A stretch of DNA of 49,523 nucleotides from CAYNYM01 sp049366815 (GTDB lineage Bacteria > Desulfobacterota > DSM-4660 > Desulfatiglandales > HGW-15), in contig JBMNCO010000246.1 in assembly GCA_049366815.1 (NCBI GenBank), forward strand, positions 1 through 49,523, in the 5' to 3' direction. The notes under the pieces were generated by a model that was not told the origin of the DNA, ran no database searches, and saw only the letters and a list, made by a program, of their open reading frames with translations. The position numbers were made by a program, and so were the translations under genes. Positions 1 through 9,206 of this stretch are shown here, piece after piece (the stretch's first letter is position 1; each line of letters begins with the position of its first letter).

Positions 1-685
1 TCAGAACAGCACGCCTCAAACTCCTTCATACAGTCGCAAAAGTGCTCTGCCATTCTTATCACCAGGTGCAACCGTCGAGTCACGACCAGTTCGGTTTAAC
101 GCTATGTTATGTAAGAATATTTTAAGTTTCGTCTTGACAATGCAACGGCGACCGTCGGATCATTAAAAAGACTGGGATTGAGGATTATTCTGCGTCACAT
201 CGTCCGCATTTCATGATCAAGTGGTAGATGGTGACTTTATTAAACGCGGAACGCCATATCCACTGTCCTGCTCACTTCATACTGCTCTACACTTCCTTCC
301 TTCCCGTTCACAGAGAAGTATTCCGGCCGGCTGAAATGCAGGTTCCCCCTATTCCTTCCACCTTGCTTTTTTTGAAGGGGTGAGGAGTGTAATTCGACAC
401 CCTTTTAGGGGCTTCCTTCTTATTTGGCGATCTTGTCTCCTTCCCGGCTCTTGGAACATCCTGATCCACAAGAAACGGATTTTTGACTCATAAATGCTGC
501 AACCTATTTTTTCTCCCATTCTTCGAATGAGATAGTCAGATCACAGGGAGCAAGGCCACGAAGGCGGTGTCGGCTTAGAAAGATGTTTAGATGCTCAAAG
601 CTCAAAGAAAGGAGGTGACGTGCAAGGGCGGGGGTATTGGTTTAAGGGGTTAACGTCAAGAAATCTTATTTCAGGGAGGTTTGAC
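1..685. other. Non-coding stretch at window start
   Basis: I see no convincing gene here. The stretch holds short pyrimidine-rich runs and a weak imperfect hairpin near 375-410. A strong Shine-Dalgarno-like AAGGAGGTGA lies at 609-618, immediately before an in-frame GTG at 620 that would extend the next gene by 22 residues. It presumably contains the promoter of the tannase gene, but I could not pick a convincing -35/-10 pair. Confidence 0.5.
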
Positions 686-2599
686 ATGAATCCAAGAAAA
701 CATGCGTTCGCCTTTATGGCTATATCTCTTATTGGCTTGTTGGGTGCCGAATTGGCGTATTGCGGTGAGCCTATGAGTGTCGCGGGTGCTCCATTCAGCA
801 TCCAGAGTCTCAACAGCCCGGATCCGGAATTTATCAGCGACGGCGATAGTGTCTTAGTGCAAGTGACAGGACCATCAACAGCGTCTGTGCTCAACTCAAC
901 AGTAAGATTGAACGGGAATGACGTGACCGAGGCTTTTGCAGCGGACGGATTACCTGGGTCCATGACAGGCACCCTGTCGGATTTGAATCCCGGGGTCAAT
1001 ATCATCCAGGTTTATCCGAGCAGAAAGTCAAAGAAAGCGGCTGCAAAACTGATTGTCTCTACCCCTGTTTTGCCTCAGATCACTTGCAGCGAACTCTTTG
1101 ATTTCGCGTCTTTTCCAGATCTTTTCCCATCGCCTTCCGATGTGTTGGAAATCACTTCCGCAATGCCGGCGCCGGCGGACTCATCACTTCCGGAGCACTG
1201 CATCGTTCAGGGACGGATTAACCCGCGCATAGGCGTGAATGATACGCCCTTTGCAATCGGTTTCGAGTTACGCCTGCCTACCAAATGGAGCGGGCGGTTT
1301 TTCTTTCAAGGAGGAGGGGGTAATGATGGGTCGTTTTCTTCGGCAATCGGAAATATTGCCAACGGAGGCCGACCCGCGCTTTCAAGAGGTTTTGCGACCG
1401 TTAAGACCGATGGCGGTCATACCGGTGCGCTGGCGTCAATGTTCGGATTCGATCCGCAGGCCCGCATTGATCACGCCTACAATGCCTTTGACAAGACCGC
1501 TGTCACAGCCAAGGCGATCATTGCCTTCTACTACGGAAAAATGCCGGACAACTCCTACTTTGCCGGCTGCTCCGGCGGGGGGAGGCAGGGGATGATGTTT
1601 ACGCAGCGGTTTCCCGAGTATTTTGACGGAGTAATCGCGTCAGCCCCCGCTATGAGCGTTGCGACCGGAGCTTCTATCAGCGTCGCATGGGAATCAATTG
1701 CTTACAATTCGATCGCTCCAACGGATGCGGAGGGCAACACCATCTTGAGTCAGGCTTTTTCAAATGCTGACCTTGCATTGGTCTCCAACGCCATCCTTGA
1801 TGCATGCGATGGCACGGACGGATTGATTGACGGCCTGATCAACAATAGGGAGAAATGTACATTTGATCCCTGGGTACTTGAGTGTGCGGGCACAAAAGAA
1901 ACGACCTGCCTCTCTTCAGAGCAAGTCAATGCCTTGGAAAAGGGGTTCGGAGGGCCTTTCAATTCGTGTGGTGAGCCGCTCTATATCAATTGGCCCTGGG
2001 ATGCCGGCATCAGTGCAGCGGGATGGCGACAGTGGAAATTGGGTACATCACCGACCGCAACGCCGAACTCACTGTTCTTTTTACTTATGCAGGACGCTAT
2101 ACGAAATGAGTTTTTTACCCCGCCTGAGCCTGCCTTCAGCATACTGGATTTCGATTTTGACACAGATCCTGCACGGATGCAGGCCTTTGGAGAGATCTAT
2201 GATACCTGGCGGGATGCGGAAATTGCGGCCTACAGAGACCACGGTGGCAAACTGCTTATTCTTCATGGCGTGAGCGATCCAATCTTTTCAGCCAATGAAA
2301 GCATAGAATATTATGAGCGCCTGGTGGCCGCCAATCATGGCCCTGTGAAGGCCGGGGCATTCGCCCGACTCTTCCTGGTTCCCGGCATGGTCCATTGCGG
2401 TGGAGGGCCTTCCACCGATCTTTATGATTCGCTGAGCGCCATGATCAACTGGGTCGAAAATGAAATCGCCCCTGATAGGATTATTGCAACCGGCAGTGCT
2501 TTCCCCGGCTGGTCGAGACCACTCTGTCCTTATCCGAAATATGGCCATTACACAGGAAAAGGCAGCATTGAAGACGCAGATAATTTTGTGTGTCGCTAA
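686..2599 (+). CDS. Exported tannase/feruloyl esterase family hydrolase
   Basis: Serine hydrolase of the tannase/feruloyl esterase family (637 aa), expected to cleave ester bonds of phenolic or related esters outside the cytoplasm. A Lys/Arg-containing N-terminus is followed by a hydrophobic stretch ending near residue 26, which looks like a signal peptide. The nucleophile motif GCSGGGRQG puts Ser at residue 296, with the family's adjacent Cys at 295. HGVSDP gives the acid Asp531, and VPGMVHCGGGP gives His570-Cys571, the Cys being the usual disulfide partner of Cys295. I chose ATG 686 because GGGAGG lies 6 nt upstream and the signal peptide then starts correctly. The GTG at 620 also has a strong ribosome binding site. 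LAYC is a poor lipobox, so I do not call it a lipoprotein. The true substrate is unknown. Confidence 0.88.
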   Translation: MNPRKHAFAFMAISLIGLLGAELAYCGEPMSVAGAPFSIQSLNSPDPEFISDGDSVLVQVTGPSTASVLNSTVRLNGNDVTEAFAADGLPGSMTGTLSDLNPGVNIIQVYPSRKSKKAAAKLIVSTPVLPQITCSELFDFASFPDLFPSPSDVLEITSAMPAPADSSLPEHCIVQGRINPRIGVNDTPFAIGFELRLPTKWSGRFFFQGGGGNDGSFSSAIGNIANGGRPALSRGFATVKTDGGHTGALASMFGFDPQARIDHAYNAFDKTAVTAKAIIAFYYGKMPDNSYFAGCSGGGRQGMMFTQRFPEYFDGVIASAPAMSVATGASISVAWESIAYNSIAPTDAEGNTILSQAFSNADLALVSNAILDACDGTDGLIDGLINNREKCTFDPWVLECAGTKETTCLSSEQVNALEKGFGGPFNSCGEPLYINWPWDAGISAAGWRQWKLGTSPTATPNSLFFLLMQDAIRNEFFTPPEPAFSILDFDFDTDPARMQAFGEIYDTWRDAEIAAYRDHGGKLLILHGVSDPIFSANESIEYYERLVAANHGPVKAGAFARLFLVPGMVHCGGGPSTDLYDSLSAMINWVENEIAPDRIIATGSAFPGWSRPLCPYPKYGHYTGKGSIEDADNFVCR

Positions 2600-2818
2600 G
2601 AGCGTAGGAAGAAGCCTTTGCCGGACCAAACTAAAGACGGACTGATTGCATTGAACCCGGTGACTCTCGTGAATCATCGTTCAGACCCTACACCTCCTGA
2701 AACCTCGACCCAGGGCTCTTATGCATAACCCTCGTCACCTGTGGACTTTTCAGCGTAATTTGAATTCCAGATCCTTCCTCCAACTCCGTTAGAAACCTAC
2801 CATAACGAAAGGAGATCG

Positions 2819-4603
2819 ATGATGTGTAGGAGATTATTGCTATGGGTATTGGCAATCACTGCAATGGGTATCTTGGTGACTGGAAACGGGTATGCAAAAG
2901 AAAAAGCTGCAGTCTTTCCTTCAGTATATCCAGAGGATTGGGGGGTCATCTTTTATCCTTCGTCCAATCCGGGTATCCCGCCGGCTGACTTCAGCGAGAC
3001 CGAACTCGGTCCGGATGACTCTATCCCTGGTATGCTTCCCCTGGGCTGCGAGATTATCTGGCAGAAAGATGTTCCCGTGACACTGCGCGACGGCACTGTC
3101 CTCTACACCGATATCTTCCTCCCCAAGGATAATCCTGGCGATCTTCCGGCGATCATTGCGTGGAGTCCGTACGGGAAAACAGTGCCCACACCTCCCGCCC
3201 TTACCGTACCCCCGCAATGGTTTTCTGGCTGGGCAAAGTTTGAAGGTCCGGACGCTGCCTTCTGGTGCTGCAACGGCTACGCCGTCGTTAACCCGGATTC
3301 ACGCGGTGCCTTCAATTCAGAAGGCGACATCCATTATTGGGGTATGGTCGATGCGGCTGACGGCTATGATGTTATCGAGTGGGTTGCAAAACAAGAATGG
3401 AGTAACGGCAAAGTGGGCATGCACGGCACATCATGGCTAGCCATCGCGCAGTGGTTCATCGCCGCCACACAGCCGCCGCACCTGGCGGCCATCGCTCCCT
3501 GGAACGGCTTGAGTGACCTCTTTCGTCATGATATTGTCCAGGGTGGCATTCCGGACCTATTCTTTAATCAAATGGTTTCCGCCGGCTTGACGGGATACAA
3601 TGATACTGAGCATCCCTGGGCCATGGTCTCGGATGACTTTATCCGAGGCCCATACTCTGACGACAAGGCCGCCAAGTTAGAAAACATCAGAGTCCCTGCA
3701 TATGTCACAACTGACGCGACTACCACGCTTCACCGGCTGGGGTCCCTTGAGGGCTTCAGGCGGATATCATCGAAAGAGAAATGGCTTCGCATCAACAACA
3801 CAAATGAATGGTATGATCAGTACACTCTCGAGAACCAACAGGACCTGCTGCGCTTCTTCGACCGCTACCTGAAGGGCATCGACAACGGCTGGGAGGAGAC
3901 CCCGAGAGTGCGAACGGCGGTGCTCGACCCTGGAGGCGTTGACGAAATCAACGTACCTTTCAGCAAGTGGCCACTGGCGGAGACGCATTACCGGAAGTTC
4001 TACCTTGATGCGGCCAACGGCTCACTCTCCCGGCACCCTGCTACGACGGCTGCCTCAGTCAGCTACGACGCTACGCCCAATCTGCAAACTGGGCAAACCG
4101 GTCAAGCTGAATTTACGATTTCCTTCGACGAGGACACCACAGTGATCGGCTATCTGAAGCTGCGGCTTTGGGTCGAAGCTGAAGGGGCCAACGACATGGA
4201 CCTGTTCGTTCTTGTGGAGAAGTTGGACGAAGCGGGAAATGTTCTCATCCCGGGCGACCCTGTCTCTCTTCAATACACTCCTATTCCCCCTCCTGGAGCA
4301 CCCGGCAGGCTGAGGGTTTCGCGTCGTGAGCTCGACAACAAGCTGTCTACACAATTCATGCCAGTTCTATCACTGCGAAATCAGCAATTCCTAACCCCTG
4401 GACAGATTGTGCCGGTGGACATCTTGATCCTTCCTGAGGCCGTACGTTGGCACCCAGGTCAGCAACTGCGCTTGACTGTGGCAGGGTGCCACGTAAAGGG
4501 CTGGTTTCCTGTACCCACCATCAACGCGGGAAACCACATCATCCACACCGGTCTGAAGCACCAGTCTTATCTTCAGCTCCCGGTGATCCCGCCTAAACAG
4601 TGA
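2819..4603 (+). CDS. Exported CocE/NonD family (S15-like) hydrolase
   Basis: Secreted alpha/beta hydrolase of the CocE/NonD and X-Pro dipeptidyl-peptidase S15 superfamily, about 594 aa. The N-terminus is a signal peptide (hydrophobic residues about 4-24, then GYAKE). The catalytic domain shows PAIIAWSPYGK and SRGAFNSEG, and the nucleophile motif GMHGTSWLA has Ser205. A typical FFDRYLKGIDNGWEETPRV linker precedes the C-terminal jelly-roll (PepX C-terminal) domain. The usual catalytic Asp position is not obvious: the segment reads VPAYVTTDATTTLH, as I recall from a subgroup of the family. GGAG lies 4 nt before the first ATG and 7 nt before a second ATG at 2822, so either may be used. With the upstream tannase-like gene it suggests a small set of exported esterases or amidases; the substrate cannot be told. 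Confidence 0.85.
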   Translation: MMCRRLLLWVLAITAMGILVTGNGYAKEKAAVFPSVYPEDWGVIFYPSSNPGIPPADFSETELGPDDSIPGMLPLGCEIIWQKDVPVTLRDGTVLYTDIFLPKDNPGDLPAIIAWSPYGKTVPTPPALTVPPQWFSGWAKFEGPDAAFWCCNGYAVVNPDSRGAFNSEGDIHYWGMVDAADGYDVIEWVAKQEWSNGKVGMHGTSWLAIAQWFIAATQPPHLAAIAPWNGLSDLFRHDIVQGGIPDLFFNQMVSAGLTGYNDTEHPWAMVSDDFIRGPYSDDKAAKLENIRVPAYVTTDATTTLHRLGSLEGFRRISSKEKWLRINNTNEWYDQYTLENQQDLLRFFDRYLKGIDNGWEETPRVRTAVLDPGGVDEINVPFSKWPLAETHYRKFYLDAANGSLSRHPATTAASVSYDATPNLQTGQTGQAEFTISFDEDTTVIGYLKLRLWVEAEGANDMDLFVLVEKLDEAGNVLIPGDPVSLQYTPIPPPGAPGRLRVSRRELDNKLSTQFMPVLSLRNQQFLTPGQIVPVDILILPEAVRWHPGQQLRLTVAGCHVKGWFPVPTINAGNHIIHTGLKHQSYLQLPVIPPKQ

Positions 4604-4618
4604 CACCACCGCCTGATG

Positions 4619-4648
4619 CCTGAAGGGCTCACAAAGGAGCCCTTCAGG
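4619..4648 (+). terminator. Hairpin terminator after the CocE-like gene
   Basis: A perfect 12-bp stem (CCTGAAGGGCTC / GAGCCCTTCAGG) with a 6-nt loop lies 16 nt after the stop codon. The trailing T-tract is weak (GATTT), so it may act as an mRNA 3' end rather than a strong intrinsic terminator. Confidence 0.65.
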
Positions 4649-4994
4649 CCGATTTCATCAGCTGATCGCTCAGCGCAGTGTTATACGATAATCTGGGTGG
4701 TATCTGGCCTCCAGCCGAAGGGCCATAAGGACCTCCGCCCATCATCTCGAAGACCCTGGTCCCAGGCGGGTGAATACTCTGGATCTCCCCGTATGATCTG
4801 TCATCTAAAATCTCCACGATCCCATCGGTTTCTGCCGGGAGCAGCATCCCCGGGGCGTTCATGGAAAGGGGTGCTGCGCCCACCATGATCTCGTAACTTT
4901 CTGCCTTTGCCTGTTCTGCTTTGGGTTTGACCGCGGCAATTTTAAATGAATTCCCGTTATCGTCCCTTTCCGAAGTTGTACTAACCCATGGCAT
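4644..4994 (-). CDS. Possible small hypothetical protein or gene remnant
   Basis: An open frame of about 116 codons on the minus strand with plausible codon use and composition for this genome. It includes the segment PGMLLPAETDGIVEIL and a Gly/Pro-rich stretch GGGPYGPSAGGQ. I do not recognise the family. There is no good ribosome binding site at the ATG used here or at an upstream TTG (5006), and the stop codon falls inside the neighbouring hairpin. It could be a decayed fragment of a longer protein or a chance frame. Confidence 0.3.
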   Translation of the reverse strand: MPWVSTTSERDDNGNSFKIAAVKPKAEQAKAESYEIMVGAAPLSMNAPGMLLPAETDGIVEILDDRSYGEIQSIHPPGTRVFEMMGGGPYGPSAGGQIPPRLSYNTALSDQLMKSA

Positions 4995-5183
4995 CTCATT
5001 TCTCAAAAAAAGGCAACATTTTTGCCCTTTGAAAAATTTGAAAGGAAATCATGCACCCTTTCTTTCGTTCCAAAGCTCCCGGACTGGTCTTTTTTGTTCA
5101 AGACATCGGCGATCAAATTCTTTATAATTTTTGAAGATGTTACGGCATGCCTCAGGGACTCAGGCTGAATAAGGAGGAAATCC

Positions 5184-6026
5184 ATGAACACTGAAATCAT
5201 AGAATCGCTTCCGCGCTTTATCGAGACACTTGGAATGGACGAATCGCCCATGGGAATCTATTACACGGACGAACCTCCTTTAGAGGGTGCCACTCCCAAA
5301 CCCGGGGATCTCCCGACCCGGGAAAGGGAGATAGACAACCTGATTGACTGGCAGGCCGTCTTCGGGGGCTTCTCATGCGTGATCGGGCATATCTGGCGGG
5401 CACGCAAAAGGCAGGTTCCGGCCTTTTTCGATGCCGGACATTTCGGCTGCCCGGGAGGGGCCTTTTTTCTCGGCTTCATGAAGCCCCAGACCGAGACCAT
5501 GATCCATTATGTCTCATCAGGCATCCCTGATCGCATGAAGGGCGAACTTTATTGCAAGTCGCCGGATGCATTGCGGCGGATCTTCGATGAAATCGACCCC
5601 CCTCCGGCACCCAAGAGGTTCTGTGTGGTCAAGTCCCTGGACCTCTTCAAGGACGAGGAACGTCCCGATGTCGTTGCCTTTTTTTCGAGGCCTGAGAGCC
5701 TGAGCGGACTGCATCAACTCGCCGCATTCGTGACAAACGACACCCAGGTTGTCAAGTCTCCCTGGGGAGCCGGGTGTACGGGGCTCATTACCTGGCCCTT
5801 CAAATTTCTCCGGGAAGGCCGGAAAAAGGCCGTCCTCGGGGGTTGGGACCCCTCCGCCAGGAAGTTTTACAAGACCGATGAACTGACCTTCACCGTGCCC
5901 TTCGAAATGTTCCAGGAGATGCTGGCGTGTTTTGACTCCTCATTTTTGACGACCAAGACATGGGAAATCGTGCAGAAAAAGATTGCCCGGAGCAGGCGTG
6001 TGTGGGGAGAAGAGCAGGCGTCCTGA
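5184..6026 (+). CDS. DUF169 family protein
   Basis: 280-aa cytoplasmic protein of the DUF169 family, common in anaerobes and methanogens and without a defined function. Visible family features are WQAVFGGFSCVIGHIW, the Cys-containing GHFGCPGGAFFLGF, and GAGCTGLITWP near residue 200. The conserved Cys residues have led to speculation about metal or cofactor binding; nothing here proves it. AAGGAGG is well placed before the ATG. The gene stands alone, with 128 nt to the next gene, which may be co-transcribed. Confidence 0.85.
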   Translation: MNTEIIESLPRFIETLGMDESPMGIYYTDEPPLEGATPKPGDLPTREREIDNLIDWQAVFGGFSCVIGHIWRARKRQVPAFFDAGHFGCPGGAFFLGFMKPQTETMIHYVSSGIPDRMKGELYCKSPDALRRIFDEIDPPPAPKRFCVVKSLDLFKDEERPDVVAFFSRPESLSGLHQLAAFVTNDTQVVKSPWGAGCTGLITWPFKFLREGRKKAVLGGWDPSARKFYKTDELTFTVPFEMFQEMLACFDSSFLTTKTWEIVQKKIARSRRVWGEEQAS

Positions 6027-6154
6027 ATTTCGGCCCGGTCACAATGCGTGAAGATACGTAAAGGATAATCCCGTTTTTTAAGAGCAACGGCTGCACTGAG
6101 AAAATCGGGGAGGAACAAAGCAGTCCATCAAACCAGCAGAGAGGATATAAAGCC

Positions 6155-6769
6155 ATGACAGTCATTACCATTTCGAGGCAGATCGGGGCCGGGGGCTGGA
6201 CCCTGGGAGAAAGGCTGGCGAAGAGACTCTCCTATCAGTACGTCGACGACATCATGATAAGGGAAATTGCAGACAAGATCGGCGTGACGGCTGAGAGCAT
6301 CAGTGCATTCGAAAAAGACGGGGCCACTCGGCTTATGAAATTCCTGGACAAGATGGTGAGCAAAGATTTCATCAGACGCCATATCAGCGATAAATACGGA
6401 TATGTGGACGAAGAGCAGTATGTGGGGGTGATTACCGCCATCATCAAGGGCCTCTACGATCAGGGAAACGTCGTCATTGTCGGACGGGCAGGCCAATACA
6501 TCCTTAAAGGTCATGAAAATGTCCGGCATGTACTCCTCATAAACAATCTCAAGAACCGCATCCGCTTTGTTGTGGAAAAATACAACGTATCGGATTCCGA
6601 GGCCGAAAGGATCATAAAGACAATGGATCGAATCCGGTCCAACTTTCTCAGTTTCTTTGCTGAAAAGCAGTACCATGACGACCCCCGCTGCTATGATCTG
6701 GCTATCAACATGGAGAACATTACCATGGAAAAGGCAGAGACCCTGGTCCTCGATCTCATCGCACCGTGA
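6155..6769 (+). CDS. Cytidylate kinase-like family protein
   Basis: 204-aa P-loop kinase-like protein of the cytidylate-kinase-like family, distinct from housekeeping Cmk. It starts MTVITISRQIGAGG, the family's nucleotide-binding start, which is a variant P-loop without the classical GK[ST]. GNVVIVGRAGQYIL in the middle and the DPRCYDLAINMENI region near the C-terminus are typical. The phosphoryl acceptor is not established for most members. An 11-bp hairpin follows 54 nt after the stop, so the DUF169 and kinase-like genes may form one unit. Confidence 0.82.
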   Translation: MTVITISRQIGAGGWTLGERLAKRLSYQYVDDIMIREIADKIGVTAESISAFEKDGATRLMKFLDKMVSKDFIRRHISDKYGYVDEEQYVGVITAIIKGLYDQGNVVIVGRAGQYILKGHENVRHVLLINNLKNRIRFVVEKYNVSDSEAERIIKTMDRIRSNFLSFFAEKQYHDDPRCYDLAINMENITMEKAETLVLDLIAP

Positions 6770-6823
6770 CTTCTTGATACAGGTTGCGGAATACCCGCGC
6801 ACATGCCCTCCATTGAAAACAAA

Positions 6824-6852
6824 GAGGCAGATCCTGCGTGTGGATCTGCCTC
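6824..6852 (+). terminator. Hairpin after the cytidylate kinase-like gene
   Basis: Perfect 11-bp inverted repeat GAGGCAGATCC / GGATCTGCCTC with a 7-nt loop. No U-tract follows directly, so it may be an mRNA-stabilising 3' hairpin or a weak terminator. Confidence 0.55.
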
Positions 6853-7049
6853 CAAGCAATGTGTCTGGTTTATTCTTGATTGTCCAAATGGACGGTTCCG
6901 CAGGTTAGACTGTTCAGTTGACTGGGAAACAGGGCCAATACAACGTCGGGCTTCCCTGGATATCGTTTTTTTCCGCTGTGGCTGATCCCACTCCTTTTTA
7001 ATTAAGCAGATCGCAGCAAAAAAGATGCACGGGTATCTGAGAAGCGCTC

Positions 7050-7136
7050 TTAGATCGCAAGATACAACAAAAAGACGATAAGGATAGATGTGCCGGCCGT
7101 TACAAAACAGAAGGTATTGTTGATTGTATGAAGCAC
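7050..7136 (-). CDS. Possible 28-residue single-pass membrane peptide
   Basis: A GTG-started frame on the minus strand encodes 28 residues: a short polar start (MLHTINNT), then an uninterrupted hydrophobic stretch TAGTSILIVFLLYLAI that would span a membrane once. A perfect AAGGAGG sits 6 nt upstream of the GTG, which is rarely seen by chance in front of a hydrophobic frame. No partner gene lies on the same strand, so it would be a stand-alone small membrane protein. It resembles KdpF- or CydX-type subunits only in size and hydrophobicity; I cannot assign a family. Confidence 0.45.
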   Translation of the reverse strand: MLHTINNTFCFVTAGTSILIVFLLYLAI

Positions 7137-7644
7137 CGGCGGCCTCCTTTTCGTTTTTGAATTTCCCCCGGGCAGGGGATTTGGCTTATTAGGGGCCCCG
7201 GGAATCGGTCCGATGGGTAGGTGAATGGCCTATTTGTCCGGGACCCCTAACACCAAGGCGCCAATCATTAATCTAAACTCTGGAGGAATAAAGAATCGAC
7301 GGCCCTTTAGCTGTACGGGAATGCAAAAGCGTTGCCAGAGTTGCTCTTATTGGGGTTTCTTTTTGCATTTCAATGTGTTACATCGCAGAAGGGGGAATCA
7401 TGAACACCGCCGTATCTTTGACGATGTGCATTTGTTTATCCGAATTTTGCCGCTACAGTCTATTTTAGTCGACATCCTTTTGTCACGATGAGGCCTCAAC
7501 TGAAGCCCCGACGCCTGCGAACCAGAGGTCTGCAGGCTTTCTGAATGCGCAAGGAACTGTTCGGAATGTGGGATTTTCCGATGAATAAGCCAGGCACTTC
7601 TCTTAGCCGCAAAGCGCAATGATCCAATGGAGGAATCAGCATCC
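7137..7644. other. Non-coding region upstream of the dehydratase gene, with an inverted repeat
   Basis: A 13-bp inverted repeat with one mismatch (TTAGGGGCCCCGG at 7189-7201 and CCGGGACCCCTAA at 7238-7250) encloses 36 nt and could form a long RNA hairpin in the 5' leader. A good ribosome binding sequence (GGAGGA at 7280-7285) is not followed by a convincing gene. A 22-codon ATG frame at 7400 behind GAAGGGGGA is possible but unsupported. I could not match the region to a known riboswitch. Confidence 0.4.
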
Positions 7645-8592
7645 ATGTTCGAGCGCGTGAAAACGGCGAGAGAAATACTTCGAGGCCATGCTCATGTGAC
7701 ACCTGTCATGACCTCCGCCACCCTGGACCGATGGGTGAATGCAAAGGTCTATCTCAAGTGCGAAAATTTTCAGAGGATGGGGGCCTTCAAGTTCCGTGGA
7801 GCATTCAACGCCATGTCCCGGTTGTCGGAAGAACAGAAGAAAAACGGTGTCCTGACCTATTCGTCCGGCAACCACGCCCAGGCCGTGGCCCTTGTGGGTC
7901 GGCTTCTGGGCATTGCGACCACAGTGGTCATGCCAAAGGATGCACCCCAAATCAAGCGTACCGCCACAGAGGGGTACGGGGCTGCAGTCCTGGAATACGA
8001 TCCCGAAGAAACCACCCGTGAGGACGTAGCTGCGACCCTTGCGAAAGAGCGGCCCTTCACCCTGATCCCCCCCTTCGATCACAGGGACATCGTGGCGGGT
8101 CAGGGAACGACGGCCTTTGAATTACTGTTGGAGTTGAAAAGACTGGACGCGCTGCTCGTGCCCTGTGGAGGTGGGGGACTGTTGAGTGGTTGCGCCATTG
8201 CAGTCAAGGGCCTTGATCCCGGATGCCGCGTCATCGGAGTTGAGCCTGAGCTCGCCGATGACGCCACCCGGTCTTTTCGGACTGGAAGGCTTCATACCGT
8301 CAGAAATCCGCCAACCATTGCCGACGGCACGCGGACCCCATCCCTTGGCAGGATCACCTTTCCCCTTGTGCTGGAATACGTAGATGATATGATCACCGTC
8401 ACCGAGGAGGCCATCATCAAGGCGGTCCAATTCCTTTTTTATCGCATGAAGCTTGTGGTGGAACCCTCCGGAGCGTTAGGGGTCGCGGCCCTGCTGAGCG
8501 GAGCCCTGCCGGCATCCGGTCGGATGGGAGTGATTCTGAGCGGCGGCAATATTGATGCCGCAACGATGACCGCTATTTTGCAGAATACATAG
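7645..8592 (+). CDS. Threonine/serine dehydratase family (PLP fold type II)
   Basis: 315-aa PLP enzyme of the threonine dehydratase/serine racemase family, expected to deaminate Thr or Ser to the 2-oxo acid. GAFKFRGA carries the PLP lysine (Lys49), SSGNHAQ (from about residue 73) is the substrate loop, and the Gly-rich loop at about 175-182 binds the PLP phosphate. LVVEPSGALGVAAL and SGGN lie near the C-terminus. There is no C-terminal ACT domain, so it is closer to catabolic TdcB-type or racemase-type enzymes than to Ile-inhibited IlvA, and the exact substrate is uncertain. I chose ATG 7645 because GGAGG lies 10 nt before it; an in-frame ATG at 7627 lacks a site. Confidence 0.85.
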   Translation: MFERVKTAREILRGHAHVTPVMTSATLDRWVNAKVYLKCENFQRMGAFKFRGAFNAMSRLSEEQKKNGVLTYSSGNHAQAVALVGRLLGIATTVVMPKDAPQIKRTATEGYGAAVLEYDPEETTREDVAATLAKERPFTLIPPFDHRDIVAGQGTTAFELLLELKRLDALLVPCGGGGLLSGCAIAVKGLDPGCRVIGVEPELADDATRSFRTGRLHTVRNPPTIADGTRTPSLGRITFPLVLEYVDDMITVTEEAIIKAVQFLFYRMKLVVEPSGALGVAALLSGALPASGRMGVILSGGNIDAATMTAILQNT

Positions 8593-8678
8593 ATTATATC
8601 CTTCATTTCAAAAATGGAACGGGTGGACGGAACAGGGACGCCATTCGGGCCTAAAAACCATCGCAACCAGGAGGCCAT

Positions 8679-9149
8679 ATGATCGAGATATCGATTCCCG
8701 GCTACAGGCATTTGATTTTCAGGCATTTGGTCCTGGATTACAACGGCACCCTTGCCGTCGACGGTGCGCTTCTTCCGGGTTTGAAAACCGCCCTCGCCCA
8801 CCTGGCAAAGGATCTTGAAATCCATGTCCTCACAGCCGATACCTTCGGGGAGGTTCGCGCCCGCCTCGACGGAATCCCCTGCAAGGTCACCGTTCTCCCT
8901 TTGGACAACCAGGACAGGAGAAAGCTCGATTATGTCAAAAAGCTCGGCCCGGAAAATACCGTATGTATCGGGAACGGCCGCAACGACCGGCTGATGCTCA
9001 AAGAGGCGGCGCTTGGAATTGCCGTTATACTGGGTGAGGGTGCGTCCGTGGAGACGCTGGTTTCAGCAGATGTGGTCTGCACGGAGATCCTCTCCGGGTT
9101 GGAACTCCTCACCAAGCCGCTTCGCCTGACGGCCACACTCCGGTCCTAG
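8679..9149 (+). CDS. HAD superfamily protein, P-type-ATPase-like soluble domain
   Basis: 156-aa soluble HAD-fold protein. Motif I reads LDYNGTLAVDG, with nucleophile Asp20, but the second acidic residue of a phosphatase (DxD) is Asn22 here. Motif II Thr52 is in HVLTADT, lysines follow near 82-88, and GNGRND (98-103) supplies the Mg-binding Asp103. There is no cap domain. This resembles the phosphorylation domain of P-type ATPases without membrane parts. The Asn may lower phosphomonoesterase activity; the substrate is unknown. CAGGAGG precedes the ATG by 6 nt. It follows the dehydratase by 86 nt on the same strand. Confidence 0.75.
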   Translation: MIEISIPGYRHLIFRHLVLDYNGTLAVDGALLPGLKTALAHLAKDLEIHVLTADTFGEVRARLDGIPCKVTVLPLDNQDRRKLDYVKKLGPENTVCIGNGRNDRLMLKEAALGIAVILGEGASVETLVSADVVCTEILSGLELLTKPLRLTATLRS

Positions 9150-9206
9150 CCCTACTGGAAATCCCGCTACGGCTCTGGTATGCTTATCTCATGAAAGGAC
9201 CCTGTC

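Noticed and set aside
620..685. N-terminal extension of the tannase-like gene from GTG 620, which has an excellent ribosome binding site
   Set aside because: The signal peptide begins at ATG 686, which also has a good site; the extension would bury it. It remains possible that 620 starts a short coupled leader.
746..775. Possible lipoprotein signal (LAYC) in the tannase-like protein
   Set aside because: Tyr before the Cys does not fit the lipobox, so I treat it as an ordinary secretory signal.
7400..7468. 22-codon frame with ATG behind GAAGGGGGA
   Set aside because: Short, Cys-rich and without clear membrane or family character; chance is likely.
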